DNA from: Thiohalobacter sp.
GTDB taxonomy: Bacteria > Pseudomonadota > Gammaproteobacteria > DSM-19610
Reading direction: 5' to 3'
Assembly (NCBI GenBank): GCA_026984515.1
Contig: JALSRZ010000142.1
Location: 1 to 40,457 of the forward strand
DNA length: 40,457 nucleotides
Below the pieces are notes generated by a model. That model was not told the DNA's origin and made no database searches. It saw nothing but the letters and a program-made list of their open reading frames with translations. The position numbers were made by a program, and so were the translations under genes. Below are positions 1-9,700 of this stretch, piece after piece. Within the stretch, counting starts at the first letter, position 1; every line of letters starts with the position of its first letter.

Positions 1-1464
1 ACTGACATAGTTGCCGATACTCACGGTAAACAGGGGAGCAAGACCGCCATCCAGGTACTCGGTATCGGGAAGCGCGCGTAACGCATCGGCCGGCGCAGCC
101 GGTGCCCCCGTGCCGGACAGGAATGCTGCCGTGCGGGCTTTCTGGACCGACACATCGGTGCCGAATATCGGCGCATCCCGTCCTCGCACCAGGCCCAGGA
201 TGGTACCGTTGGTATCCACCACCGTGATCGACACCCGCGCGGCGGTACCGGTTGGCCTGCGGATCTGGGCACGCGCGCGGTTGGCCACCGATAGCGCACT
301 GCTTAAAATCTGCCGGACCTCGGCTGCCGTCAGGGCATTGGCGGGATTACCCCCGGGCGTGTCGGTACCGGCGATCGGCCGGAAACGTTCGGTATTGGCA
401 TTGTCCACCAGCACAAAAGCATCCAGGGCGGCCGGATAATCCAGGGTATCCGGGCGAATACCCGAAGCCGGCTGTCCGAACGCGGTGCCGGCGATCACAG
501 ACGCCGCGTTATAACCGTTGACCGCCACCAGCTGCCCCACCCCGCCCAGTCCCGCAAAGGGCGGCGCGCTCGCCGGGTCGCTCAACAGGTCGGAAAACAG
601 GGCGTCCGAGAAACGCAGGGTCTTACCGGCCACGGTAATCCGGTCGGCGCGGCGCTCAACGGGGGCGGCAAAGCCAAAGCTTCCCGCCACCGCGATCTGC
701 TCATCCACGGCCTGGTCGAAATCGACGATGTCCTTGTCGAGGCTGTAGATGCCGTCGGCGATGACACCGATAGCCCCCACCGGCGTACCGTCCTTGTACA
801 GGGGCAGGCCACCGGGATCGGCCGCCAGCCCCAGTGGTGATCGCTTCGGACCTGCATCGGCCGATCCACCGGCGAAGCGGCCCGACAGGTCGGAACAGGG
901 CAACTGGCTGAACTGCACACCGAACAGCGGTCCGGAGCCCTGGTCTTTTTCGCGCGGATTGAAATGTTCCTGGATGATCTGGCTGGCGCTGCGCGTGGAG
1001 AACGCATTGCCTTCCGTCGACAGGTAGGCACCGGTAACAGCCTTGGCAATCGCAGCCAGTGTATCCGGGATGATATTGACCTCTTCGAGACCACCCGTGA
1101 TACCTCCGCCGGAAGTAATCGTCACCGAAGTCAGCGCACCGTTCATCCGGAACACTGCCAGCACGTTACCCACACGGTCGACTACGGCGATGGTTGCCGC
1201 TACGCCGCGCGCCTGCGCCTCACCGACTGCCTGTGCGATCACGGTTTCCACGTCGGCCACGCTGAGGAAGCTCGAGGCGTTGGCGCAGGAACCGTCGCAG
1301 GATATCGCGACCGTCCCGGGACCGACACCGGTACCCCGGTCCCCCTTCGCATTACCGCCGCCATCGCTCAGACAGGCGCCCAGCAACAACGTCAGGCCGG
1401 CGACCATCAACGCACTGCAAAAGCGTTTTCCCATTGCTGTGTATTCAAGACTGGCAACACTCAT
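1..1464 (-). CDS. Lipoprotein with two GlcG/HbpS (DUF336) haem-binding-type domains, partial (C-terminus beyond left edge)
   Basis: The minus-strand frame stays open from 1464 to base 1, so the C-terminus lies outside the window. The N-terminus has a hydrophobic stretch ending in lipobox LLGAC (Cys31 from the 1464 start), so an exported lipoprotein is predicted. Two GlcG/HbpS-type repeats can be seen: one around 'VETVIAQAVGEAQARG...IAVVDRVGNVLAVFR', a second around 'EVRQILSSALSVANRARAQ...ITVVDTNGTILGLVRG'. Members of this family bind haem or corrinoids, and several act extracellularly as haem sensors or stores. The ATG at 1464 overlaps the stop of the decahaem cytochrome gene (ATGA), which suggests translational coupling, and GGAG lies 11 nt upstream. 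An in-frame ATG at 1434 would give a more usual signal length (Cys21) but has no visible ribosome binding site. A role in receiving or buffering haem or electrons from the cytochrome is inference from position. Confidence 0.8.
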   Translation of the reverse strand, partial: MSVASLEYTAMGKRFCSALMVAGLTLLLGACLSDGGGNAKGDRGTGVGPGTVAISCDGSCANASSFLSVADVETVIAQAVGEAQARGVAATIAVVDRVGNVLAVFRMNGALTSVTITSGGGITGGLEEVNIIPDTLAAIAKAVTGAYLSTEGNAFSTRSASQIIQEHFNPREKDQGSGPLFGVQFSQLPCSDLSGRFAGGSADAGPKRSPLGLAADPGGLPLYKDGTPVGAIGVIADGIYSLDKDIVDFDQAVDEQIAVAGSFGFAAPVERRADRITVAGKTLRFSDALFSDLLSDPASAPPFAGLGGVGQLVAVNGYNAASVIAGTAFGQPASGIRPDTLDYPAALDAFVLVDNANTERFRPIAGTDTPGGNPANALTAAEVRQILSSALSVANRARAQIRRPTGTAARVSITVVDTNGTILGLVRGRDAPIFGTDVSVQKARTAAFLSGTGAPAAPADALRALPDTEYLDGGLAPLFTVSIGNYVS

Positions 1465-3221
1465 TGGCTGCTTGACTCCTCATTCGGAAGGACAGGGCGT
1501 GCTGCAACACCGCGCTCCAGCGCAGTGTTCAGTAATCCCATCGACGGGTTATGAAAGACGTGGCAATCGACACAGCTGGAATCCAGTTTGGCGGCACTGG
1601 AGGTTCCGCCATGACATTCCCGGCAGGAATCGATCCCGGGCATGAGCACATCACTGCTCTGCTCCGACTCGCGGGCCTCGTGACAATCCTCGCATTCGAC
1701 CATGGCGTGATCGCGATGAGCAAACACGGCATCCGGCATCCAGTGGCTGTTGATGCGTACCGGCTGTATACGCCACTCAGCTTCACCGGGTTCCGGCTCC
1801 TCGATGCGTTCCACCTCGTGGCAGGTATCGCATACCGAACGCTCGAAAATATCTTCGGCGGTCAGGTTGGCCTCCTTTTCCGCCCAGGCCAGCACCTGGT
1901 CGGGCGCCGGTGCGGGGCCGGAGCGGCCGGGTCGGCGCGGCGCCCGCCTGCGGACACTCGAACGCCGGACTTCCGGGTTCTGTTCCAGCGCCAGCTTGCT
2001 GTAATACTCATCCAGCGTGGCCAGCACCACGTCCACATCACCATGCGGCACTTCCCGGTCCGGGGCCTGCTCGTCAAATGCGAGACTGTGGCATGCCTTG
2101 CATTCACCGGCCATGGTGAACGGCTTCATCAGTGCCCCGGCAGCGTCTTCCACGTGGCAGTCTGCACATTCCATCACCTTGCGTTTGCCGCCGACCAGTT
2201 CCACGCCCTCCGGGTCCAGGTGTTTTTTATGATCGAACTTCAGGTTGGAGTGCTCCAGCAGCGGCGCCTGGTCCGTGCCGGCTTTCCGCGCCTGCCACCG
2301 GGTATCGCCGTCAGCGAATTCCGGTTCCAGCAGGGTAAGCCGGAAAGCGGGATGATCCTGTTCAAAATCCGCTACGGTGTCGAAACCGGTTGCCGCTGCA
2401 TCGATGGCGTCCGCGTCGTCATGGCAGTCCGTACACAGGGCCTGGTCGCGGCGCACGATCTGCCCCGGTTCCTTGTGCTCCTTGTGGCAGTCCTGGCACT
2501 GCTGGTCCGACAGGGCGGCATGATGGTCACTGTCTTCGGGGACATGGTGATGCATTTCCCTGTGACAGGAAACGCAGGCCTGGCTGGATACCTGGTGGAA
2601 TGCCTGCTGGTGGCAGACGTTGCAGTCATTGCCGATCTCCGGTGTACGGTGGGCGGTCGCCAGCGGCCCGGTGGACCAGAAGTTGTCGCTGGGCAGAAAA
2701 CGCTGATCTCTCAACATTCCGGCAATGTCCTCACTGAAGAGTCCGGCCAGCGGCACAATGAACGCCAGCAACAGCACCACTGACGATAGCAACCAGGCCA
2801 GCCTGGATTTCGAGATCCAGGTGTACTGCGCACGCTGCTTGACGAAGTCACCACTCGCCAGCATGGCCTCATCGTCTGTCGTGCCGTACTCGACCTGGAT
2901 GGCGAGATCGAAACCCGGCTGTTCCGGCAGCAGCACAAGCCGGTGTGCCCCGACCCGGATCTCGTCGCCCGGGCTGAGTACCGCCACCCGGACCGGCTTG
3001 CCATTGAGTTCGACCTGCGCCGTGCTGCTGGCGCGCAGTTCCAGGCTGCCGTCGTGCTTCCTGGCAATGCGGGCGTGGTGCACCTCGATGTCCGGACCCT
3101 GCAGGGAAATACCCTGGTCCGCACCCCGGCCGATGGTAAGCACGTCGGTAAGCAGCTCGCTGTCACGATATTCCAGGCTCTCCTTTCCACGACCGGTTAC
3201 ACGGCGAATCAGGCAATACAT
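1461..3221 (-). CDS. Membrane-anchored decahaem c-type cytochrome with N-terminal FHA domain
   Basis: This 586-aa protein has three parts. Residues about 27-95 form an FHA-like fold (GRGADQ, HHARI, ELNGKP). One transmembrane helix spans about 140-162. The rest carries ten CxxCH haem-attachment motifs, with first Cys at 200, 216, 242, 263, 352, 374, 464, 510, 533 and 550, grouped 4+2+4. Because c-type haems are attached in the periplasm, the FHA domain must face the cytoplasm. The FHA keeps the GR arginine (Arg32), but the usual Ser of S-x-x-H is Glu46 and the Asn of the NG turn is not obvious, so phosphothreonine binding may be altered. A basic, Pro-rich linker (about 419-442) separates haems 6 and 7. 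It follows the cytochrome b gene by 4 bp and overlaps the lipoprotein gene. The likely role is a transmembrane-anchored periplasmic electron wire under cytoplasmic control; the electron acceptor is unknown. Confidence 0.9.
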   Translation of the reverse strand: MYCLIRRVTGRGKESLEYRDSELLTDVLTIGRGADQGISLQGPDIEVHHARIARKHDGSLELRASSTAQVELNGKPVRVAVLSPGDEIRVGAHRLVLLPEQPGFDLAIQVEYGTTDDEAMLASGDFVKQRAQYTWISKSRLAWLLSSVVLLLAFIVPLAGLFSEDIAGMLRDQRFLPSDNFWSTGPLATAHRTPEIGNDCNVCHQQAFHQVSSQACVSCHREMHHHVPEDSDHHAALSDQQCQDCHKEHKEPGQIVRRDQALCTDCHDDADAIDAAATGFDTVADFEQDHPAFRLTLLEPEFADGDTRWQARKAGTDQAPLLEHSNLKFDHKKHLDPEGVELVGGKRKVMECADCHVEDAAGALMKPFTMAGECKACHSLAFDEQAPDREVPHGDVDVVLATLDEYYSKLALEQNPEVRRSSVRRRAPRRPGRSGPAPAPDQVLAWAEKEANLTAEDIFERSVCDTCHEVERIEEPEPGEAEWRIQPVRINSHWMPDAVFAHRDHAMVECEDCHEARESEQSSDVLMPGIDSCRECHGGTSSAAKLDSSCVDCHVFHNPSMGLLNTALERGVAARPVLPNEESSSQ

Positions 3222-3225
3222 GGCG

Positions 3226-4110
3226 CTACCAGTACAGGAACACAGTAACGATATGCACCGTCAGTACGACCAGCAGCGCGAACGTCACCGGCAAATGAAT
3301 ATACAGCCAGGTCCTGAGACGTGACTGCAGACGATTATCGATGCGCAGCACGTTCAGCAGCCTGCGCCGTTCGGTAAACAGGTCGATGAGGTCCCTGAGC
3401 ACCACCGTCTCTTCCCCGCCCCGGCTGGCAGCCAGCTGATCCGCCAGGTAGGCCAGTATCGCGCCCTGGTTGCGGTTGCCGGACAGTTTCGACCCGGAGC
3501 CGTCTGCGCCCGGCAGCAACACCCTGGAACGATCCTGACCGAGTACCAGCTGGTAGGCATCCGGTAATACCGCGGTGCGTTCAATGGCGCTGCTGACCGC
3601 CGTCTGCACATCGGGCAGCGTGGCTGTCGCCAGGCGCTGGCCGCGTCGATCCAGCTCTGCGATCCGGGTATAGATCTCGTTACGACCCTGTCCCGCAAGA
3701 TTGGCGGCGATCTTCTGCGGCAGCACCCGGTACAGGTAGACGCCGTAGAAGCCGCTGAAAATGACTACACACATCAGCAGGTAGGCGAGCGAGTGCACGT
3801 TCCAGCCGAGCTCGCCGGTGGAATGCAGGGTAGCGACGACCAGCAGCGCCATACCGAAATACACGTGGCCGGACAACCAGCCCTGCAAAGTGCCTGCACC
3901 GGATTCGTAAGCGCGCTTGCGAACCCCGAACAGGGCCAGCCAGACAATCAGCAGTGCACCAATGGTTCCGGTCGCATAGCCGTACCAGGTGCCGCCGTTC
4001 GCCCCCTCCGGCGAGTCATACAGCAGGAACAACAGCACGGCAATCGCGGTCAGGGAGAACGCCTGCAGCAGGTATCTTGCGTTGCCGAATTCAAGAAAGG
4101 ACTGGTACAT
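3226..4110 (-). CDS. Cytochrome b-like integral membrane protein
   Basis: From the ATG at 4110 the product is 294 aa. Four N-terminal membrane helices (about 12-31, 45-63, 81-97, 108-130) precede a soluble region of about 135 residues, and a fifth helix (about 271-293) ends the protein. Histidines in or near helices (His82, His96, His106, His272, His286) are suitable haem b ligands, as in cytochrome b561 or succinate-dehydrogenase-type anchors. The reading frame extends upstream to 4374, but that part lies in the inverted-repeat element at 4136-4321 and is not protein-like, so 4110 is the better start. It sits between the flavin/ferredoxin gene and the decahaem gene, 4 bp before the latter. 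The inferred job is to carry electrons from the cytoplasmic ferredoxin domain across the membrane to the decahaem protein. The family was recognised only in general terms. Confidence 0.75.
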   Translation of the reverse strand: MYQSFLEFGNARYLLQAFSLTAIAVLLFLLYDSPEGANGGTWYGYATGTIGALLIVWLALFGVRKRAYESGAGTLQGWLSGHVYFGMALLVVATLHSTGELGWNVHSLAYLLMCVVIFSGFYGVYLYRVLPQKIAANLAGQGRNEIYTRIAELDRRGQRLATATLPDVQTAVSSAIERTAVLPDAYQLVLGQDRSRVLLPGADGSGSKLSGNRNQGAILAYLADQLAASRGGEETVVLRDLIDLFTERRRLLNVLRIDNRLQSRLRTWLYIHLPVTFALLVVLTVHIVTVFLYW

Positions 4111-4135
4111 TATCCATACACCCGCTGCTGGCCGG

Positions 4136-4321
4136 TCTAGCCCGCATTTCTCCCCGGGTTCCGTAGCGAGGCGGTGGCAGGTCGTGTGATAAGCGGCGTT
4201 CGCGACCGAGGGCCGCGCAGGCATAGTCGACACGATGTCGAGCAGCCCGACCGAGTGAACGCCGCTTAGCGCGCGGCATGACGCCGCCGCAGCAGGAAGT
4301 CGGTGAGAAATGCGGGCTAGA
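4136..4321. mobile_element. MITE-like inverted-repeat element inside the redox operon
   Basis: A perfect 17-bp inverted repeat, TCTAGCCCGCATTTCTC at 4136-4152 and its complement at 4305-4321, bounds a 186-bp segment with no believable gene. A second, nested inverted repeat (TAAGCGGCGTTC at 4190-4201, complement at 4258-4269) makes it foldable. CTAG occurs at both ends (4137-4140 and 4317-4320), so an equally good reading is a 12-bp terminal repeat CCCGCATTTCTC with a 4-bp CTAG target duplication, as made by some IS5-type transposases. The right CTAG supplies the TAG stop of the flavin/ferredoxin gene. The left end is 25 bp before the cytochrome b start. No transposase is encoded, so it would be non-autonomous. 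Confidence 0.7.
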
Positions 4322-6722
4322 ACAGCACATGTCGATTGGCCACTTTGCTGAATGCCTCCGGCTTCACCCGCCACGCCGCACCGGTAGGACAGGACCGCAC
4401 ACAGGCCGGACCGCTATCCAGATCCTTGCACAGATCACATTTCACGGCCTTTTTCCCGGCGCCACCGGCGCTGCTGCCGGCCGGAGAACGCCGCCTGCCG
4501 CCGAACAGGCGTCCGAGAAAACCGTTACCGGCCGGTTTTGCCAGCGACGCCATACTGATGACCCCGTAGGGGCAGTTGTTGTAGCAGTTGCCGCAGCCGA
4601 TGCAGGTCGTATGGTCGATAAAGACCTCCCCGCCCTGGGTGCGCAAAATGGAATTGGTGGGACAGTCCTTCATGCAGTGAGGCTGTTCGCAGTGCCGGCA
4701 GGAGACCGGCACATGGATACCGGCAAACGACGGGCCCGCCTCGCGCCTGAGGCGGGAAACACCCTGGTGGGTACCCGCACAGGCGGCCTCGCAGTTGTCA
4801 CAGCCGATACACAGGGATTCATTGATGATCAGGGCATCCGTGGCCTCACCCAGCCCGTGATCCATGAGAAAACGCACAATCTTTCCCCGCGCCGGCACGG
4901 ATTCCATGTCGATGTAGGTAGCCATCCCGGCACGCAAGCGCTCCTGCATCCGCCCGACCAGCGACGGGTCTTTCCGGATCAGTTCCAGCAGTTCGCTGCG
5001 ACCTGTTTTGATGGTTTCCAGCGCCACCTCCGCGCAGGCCGTCTCGGTATAGCGGCCGATGTTCATGATCGAGGCTTCGCCGATATAGCCGCCGGAATGT
5101 ACATAACCGACGATCACGGGGCCATCATCGGTTTCCCGGTGCAGGGTTACGGAACCGGAGCGTATGACATGCAGGCATTCGCCGGTTTCGCCTTCGCTGA
5201 ACACCGCTTCCCCGGGGGCATAACGTTTCAGTTCCACCCGTGCGGCGATCCCGAGTAATTCCTCGACGGACAACGAGGGAGTGAATACCTCCTGCAGCAC
5301 CCGGGCGATAAACAGCTGGTCTATACCCTCGCGGACGGAATCGATACTGGCAAGCAGCTTGTTCATGATCCGCCGCGGGGTCTCGATCAGCAGGCAATCG
5401 CTCTGTGCAGTAGCGGTATTGCTGCGCCGGCGTCCGGATATCAGGCTGATCTCGCCAAAAAACTGCCCCTGTCGTACCAGGTGGGTATAACCCTCCCCTG
5501 AAGAAAGCCCGATTGTGATTTCACCATCGATGACCGTAAAAAAGCTGTTGGTGTATTCACCCTCGCGGTAAATAATATCACCGGCACGGAAGGTCGCGAT
5601 ATCACTCTCCAGCATGAACTCGCGGAACATCAGCGGATTGATCTCGGCAAACATGGGCACGCGTTGCTGCAGCAGGTTCATGCAGACATCGACATCCAGT
5701 TCGTAGGGCAGGCGCTGCAGACGTTCCGCCAGCAACTCGTGATCCGCGGGTTTGATGTCCCGCCCCAGCAGGTATTCAACGACCTCGTAGCCCTGGTTCA
5801 TTGCCTGCTTGATGAGTGGGTAGCCACCCAGTGCGCCGACCACGTACAGGCCCTGTACGGAGGATTCATAACGGGTGCTGAGGGTGGGCAGCGCGGTGGG
5901 CTTGTCATTGGGAAATTCGATACCGCAGGATTCGACAAACCGCCTGGGGGGGATTGCTCCCAGGCGCGCAATGATGCGGTCACAGGCCACCTCGGCTTCG
6001 CCGTTCTCCGTCTTCAGCACCAGCAGACCCGGTTTCCCCGCTGCCTTGCCGGTCTCAACCCTGGCCACCGTGCTTTTGTAAAAACACTGGATGGATCCTT
6101 CCTCGATCGCCGACAGCATCTTGTCGATATTGGCCGGTTTGGCGCGGGCAAATTCATCGCGGCGATTGACGATGAACACTTCGTTCTGTCTGGCCAGCCC
6201 AAGCGCATTCTCGATGGCCGAATCACCCGCCCCGATCACGACGATGGATTCATCCCGGTATTCGTCCGGGTCATCCAGGGTATACTGGATAAAAGGCAGG
6301 TCACCCCCGGGCGCATCCACCTTGCGCGGGTTGCCCTGCACGCCGATTGCCAGCACCACCTGCTCCGCCCGAACCGTGTCGCCGTCCGCCAGGGTCAAGG
6401 TAAAGTCGCCTTTCTGACCCTGGATGGCGGTGACTTCCGCCTGGTAGCGGATATTCACCCCGTGTTCGCGGAGACCGGTATCCCACACGCCGAGCACCTG
6501 CTCCCGGGTTCCGACATCAAAGCCGATGTCGCTGCGCAGCGGCAGGTAGGATGGCTCTGCCATCACCAGCTTGCCCTTCTGGTAACGCTGGATGGTATTG
6601 GAAAACGTCCCGGTGGATTCGAGCAGAATGTGCGACTGGCCCAGTTCGGCGGCGTGCACGGCTGCACTCAGGCCGCCGGGACCCGAGCCTACGATAGCCA
6701 CTGTGACTGCTTCCTGAGTCAT
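4317..6722 (-). CDS. Fusion oxidoreductase: NAD(P)/FAD (thioredoxin-reductase-like) + two cNMP-binding domains + 4x[4Fe-4S] ferredoxin
   Basis: The product is 801 aa from the ATG at 6722; longer upstream starts only add residues unlike the family. Residues 1-320 form a two-dinucleotide-domain flavoprotein (GSGPGG at 12-17, GAGDSA at 164-169) lacking the CxxC redox disulfide of true thioredoxin reductases. Residues about 355-460 and 485-580 are cyclic-nucleotide-binding domains with phosphate-cassette motifs GEISL...R and GEASI...R. Residues about 630-790 form a ferredoxin with four 4-Cys sets (638-648, 675-687, 707-717, 762-778), enough for four [4Fe-4S] clusters. There is no signal peptide, so it is cytoplasmic. 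Expected reaction: NAD(P)H oxidation with electrons passed through Fe-S clusters to a membrane partner, modulated by cNMP or a related ligand. GGAA lies 6 nt before the start. The stop codon lies within the adjacent inverted-repeat element. Confidence 0.88.
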   Translation of the reverse strand: MTQEAVTVAIVGSGPGGLSAAVHAAELGQSHILLESTGTFSNTIQRYQKGKLVMAEPSYLPLRSDIGFDVGTREQVLGVWDTGLREHGVNIRYQAEVTAIQGQKGDFTLTLADGDTVRAEQVVLAIGVQGNPRKVDAPGGDLPFIQYTLDDPDEYRDESIVVIGAGDSAIENALGLARQNEVFIVNRRDEFARAKPANIDKMLSAIEEGSIQCFYKSTVARVETGKAAGKPGLLVLKTENGEAEVACDRIIARLGAIPPRRFVESCGIEFPNDKPTALPTLSTRYESSVQGLYVVGALGGYPLIKQAMNQGYEVVEYLLGRDIKPADHELLAERLQRLPYELDVDVCMNLLQQRVPMFAEINPLMFREFMLESDIATFRAGDIIYREGEYTNSFFTVIDGEITIGLSSGEGYTHLVRQGQFFGEISLISGRRRSNTATAQSDCLLIETPRRIMNKLLASIDSVREGIDQLFIARVLQEVFTPSLSVEELLGIAARVELKRYAPGEAVFSEGETGECLHVIRSGSVTLHRETDDGPVIVGYVHSGGYIGEASIMNIGRYTETACAEVALETIKTGRSELLELIRKDPSLVGRMQERLRAGMATYIDMESVPARGKIVRFLMDHGLGEATDALIINESLCIGCDNCEAACAGTHQGVSRLRREAGPSFAGIHVPVSCRHCEQPHCMKDCPTNSILRTQGGEVFIDHTTCIGCGNCYNNCPYGVISMASLAKPAGNGFLGRLFGGRRRSPAGSSAGGAGKKAVKCDLCKDLDSGPACVRSCPTGAAWRVKPEAFSKVANRHVLF

Positions 6723-6798
6723 GTCCTGTTCCGTCCCGGCACCGGTCAGCACCAGCGCTTGATTACAAACAATATCGTACGGTTTAAACGCGGCCCCA

Positions 6799-9700
6799 TT
6801 ACCTGCTCGCCAGTGCTGCGCGCATCCCGCCAGGTACAGGCAACCGTGCGCTGCCGCCGACCACCGGCGGGAACAGGAACTCACCGGCTTCATGCCCGGC
6901 ATATTTGATAGGCGCATATTGCGGGTTCTGCGCAATACGTGCAGACGCGGCATCGCTCTTCACCCTGGCCTGCACATTACGATACAGGGTGAACCCCTCC
7001 AGGATGCCGGTATTGTTCTGCAATACATCCAGGAAAGCGGTGGCAAACACGGAATGTTCCCCGCCACTTGAATCCAGTACCGGCTGCACCCCGCCCGAGC
7101 TCAACACCAGGCGAGCCCGTACCCGGGACATCGCCGCGTACCATTTCTGTTTCTTGTTCGCTGTCATGCCGGTATCCAGGCGTGACACGGAAGAGCGCGT
7201 CAGTGTGCCTGAATAACAGGAATCCGCCACCACCAGGATATGTTTTGCTGCCATTACATTGAGGATATCGGTAATCGCAACATTCGATATCCAGTTTGTG
7301 CTGCTGTCGGTTTCCGAATCGACCGGCAGCCAGTAACCGCGCAGGTTCCGGTTGTCCAGCTCACCGTGGCCGGCATAGTAAATCAGCAGGTTACTATCTT
7401 CATCCAGCTCCTTTCGCAGCCGGTTCAGGGCGGAAAGAATGGTGTAGCGGTCCGCGTCCAGCAACAGCGTCGTTTTAAAGCCGTACCGCTTCTCCAGCAC
7501 GGCCGCAACGGCACTGGCATCACTGCGCGCAGTGCCCAGGTCAGGCAGATTGCGGTAATGGTCATTGCCGATCACCAGTGCATGAAAGGTTCCGAATGAA
7601 ACGCCTGCCATACGGGCTTTTCCGTGGCCGGGCTCTGCAGCAGGGCTTGCTTTCTTCTCTTTGGCGGGCTGGATGACAAAATCGAGTTTGGTGCGCTGCC
7701 CTGACCGGTCCACTGCCACAGCATGGACCGGGGCATCAGCGGCCTGCAAGCGGATGCTTGACTGGAACAGGCCTTGCTCGTCAACCTTCTGGGACACGTC
7801 GTTGACCCGGAACGACAGCAGCTCCTCGACCGGTGTCACGCGGCCGATGATCTCGATCTCGGGGACGATGGAGCGCAGGCGTATCACCGGGGTACCGCGC
7901 GTCAGTGCAATCGGTGGCTCAATGATCTCGATGGACGGACCCAGCGCTACCGGAATCTCTACCGCTGCAAATTCCGACACGTCAGTGACTGCTGCTGTAC
8001 CGACCGACGCCGGGGCAGCTGCCGCCTGCATTTTTTCGATCTCCTGTTTCTGCCTGTCAATCTCCGCCTGCCGGTTCTGCAACTCCTTTTCCAGCGCGGC
8101 AATGCTGGTTGCCGACGCAGCGCCCTGTACCGCCAGCGCCTGTTGCGATAACTCCAGCTGGGACTGCAGCGACTCAATCTCCCGGTTGCGGGTGTTCAGC
8201 ACCAGCTCCAGCTGCGAACGCTTCTGCTGTACGTCGCGCAGCTGTTTGTTCAGTTGCGCCTCCCGTTGCCGTGTCTGTGCTTCCAGTCGGCTGATTTCGT
8301 TTTGCTGGTTTTTCACTGCCGCGTCCAGCTCCTGAACCCGGCTCGACCACAGCGCTGCGCGGGCTGCATCGCGGTCCTGTTGCTGCGACAGGGCGCGCTT
8401 TGCCATCGCCAGTTCGTTGCGCGTACTGTCAAGCTCGATCCTGCGTCGTTCCATCAATCGACCGGACTGCTCGAGCGCTGCCTGCAAGCGCCCTGCCTCT
8501 TCCTGCTGTTGCTGTAATTCGGTGCCCAGCCGTTTCTGATCACTGCGCGTATCGCTCAACTCACGCTGCAGTGACGATACCGCTACACCACGCTCCTCGA
8601 TCTGCACGCGCAAGGCGGCAAGTTCCCGGTCCCGCTCCCTGAGCTGCCTGCGCAGGGCCTGGTCCCTGTCACCCGAGGATGCCTGAGCACCTTGCAACTC
8701 GCTATGCATGCTGCGGTTGGCCTGCTCCAGCCTGGCAATGTCACCCTTCAGCCTGTCGATCTCGCTTGCCAGGCTGTCACTCCGGGTCTGAAGGCGCACT
8801 TTCTCCAGCTCTGCCGCCTCGCCACCGGCGCGGCTGACTGAAAGCTGACTGCGGGTCTTCTCCAGTTCTTTCTGCAGGGCTGCCACATCCCGGTTGCGCT
8901 GTACCACACCGGCCTGCCCCTGCTGCAGTTCACTGCGCAACTGCTCGATGTGTTGCTGCTGTGCCGCCATCTTCGCGATCAGCTGCTGCCGTTCGCTGGT
9001 CAGCTGGTCCAGCCGTTTTTGCAGTTCATCCGCTGACTCGCTGCCGGCAGGTGCCGCAAGCGGTGCGCCCGCAGTCGTTTCCGCTCCGGCCTGTTTACGC
9101 ACCTCGATCTGCTTTGCCAGCTGCACCACTTCCGCCTCGGACGCCTGCAGGCGCGCCTGGCGTTCCCTGATTTCGCGCTGCATACGTGCGGTTTCGCTGC
9201 GTAAACCGCTGACCTCGGTGCGTAACTGCTCCGTCTCGGCCGCTGCGGATTTGCGCCGGGCCGCCTCGATCGACGAGACAAACTCCAGCTCACCCGTGGA
9301 CAGGCCGGAGGCCTTACGGTACCAGTTCATGGCTTTCACCAGGTCCTGCTCGACACCCAGTCCGCTTTCATACAGGTAACCCAGATTGATCTGCGCGCGC
9401 GAATAATTCTGTGCCGCAGCTTTCAGGTACCACTGCAGGGCCACCTGGTAATCAGGCAATACGCCCAGGCCCTTTTCATAGATTTCCCCGACGTAGGTCT
9501 GCGCCGCGGGGTCACCTTCCTGTGCACGGGGCAACCAGATTTTCAGGGAAGTGGAATAGCTGGCCCGGTCATAGGCCACGTACTCGCCACCGCGGATCTC
9601 ACAATCCACGGCCGTGGTTTTGATAGCGCGTCGTTGCGTAAGGTAGGTAAATTGCTGACCGAGTTTATGCAGCTGGCCTGGCAGGAGACAATCAACCACC

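Noticed and set aside
4111-4374. N-terminal extension of the cytochrome b frame
   Set aside because: These codons are read from the inverted-repeat element and the end of the preceding gene; the hydrophobic family-like protein starts at 4110.
4317-6722. Naming the flavoprotein a thioredoxin reductase (trxB)
   Set aside because: The redox-active CxxC between the FAD and NAD(P) motifs is absent, and the domain is fused to cNMP and ferredoxin modules.
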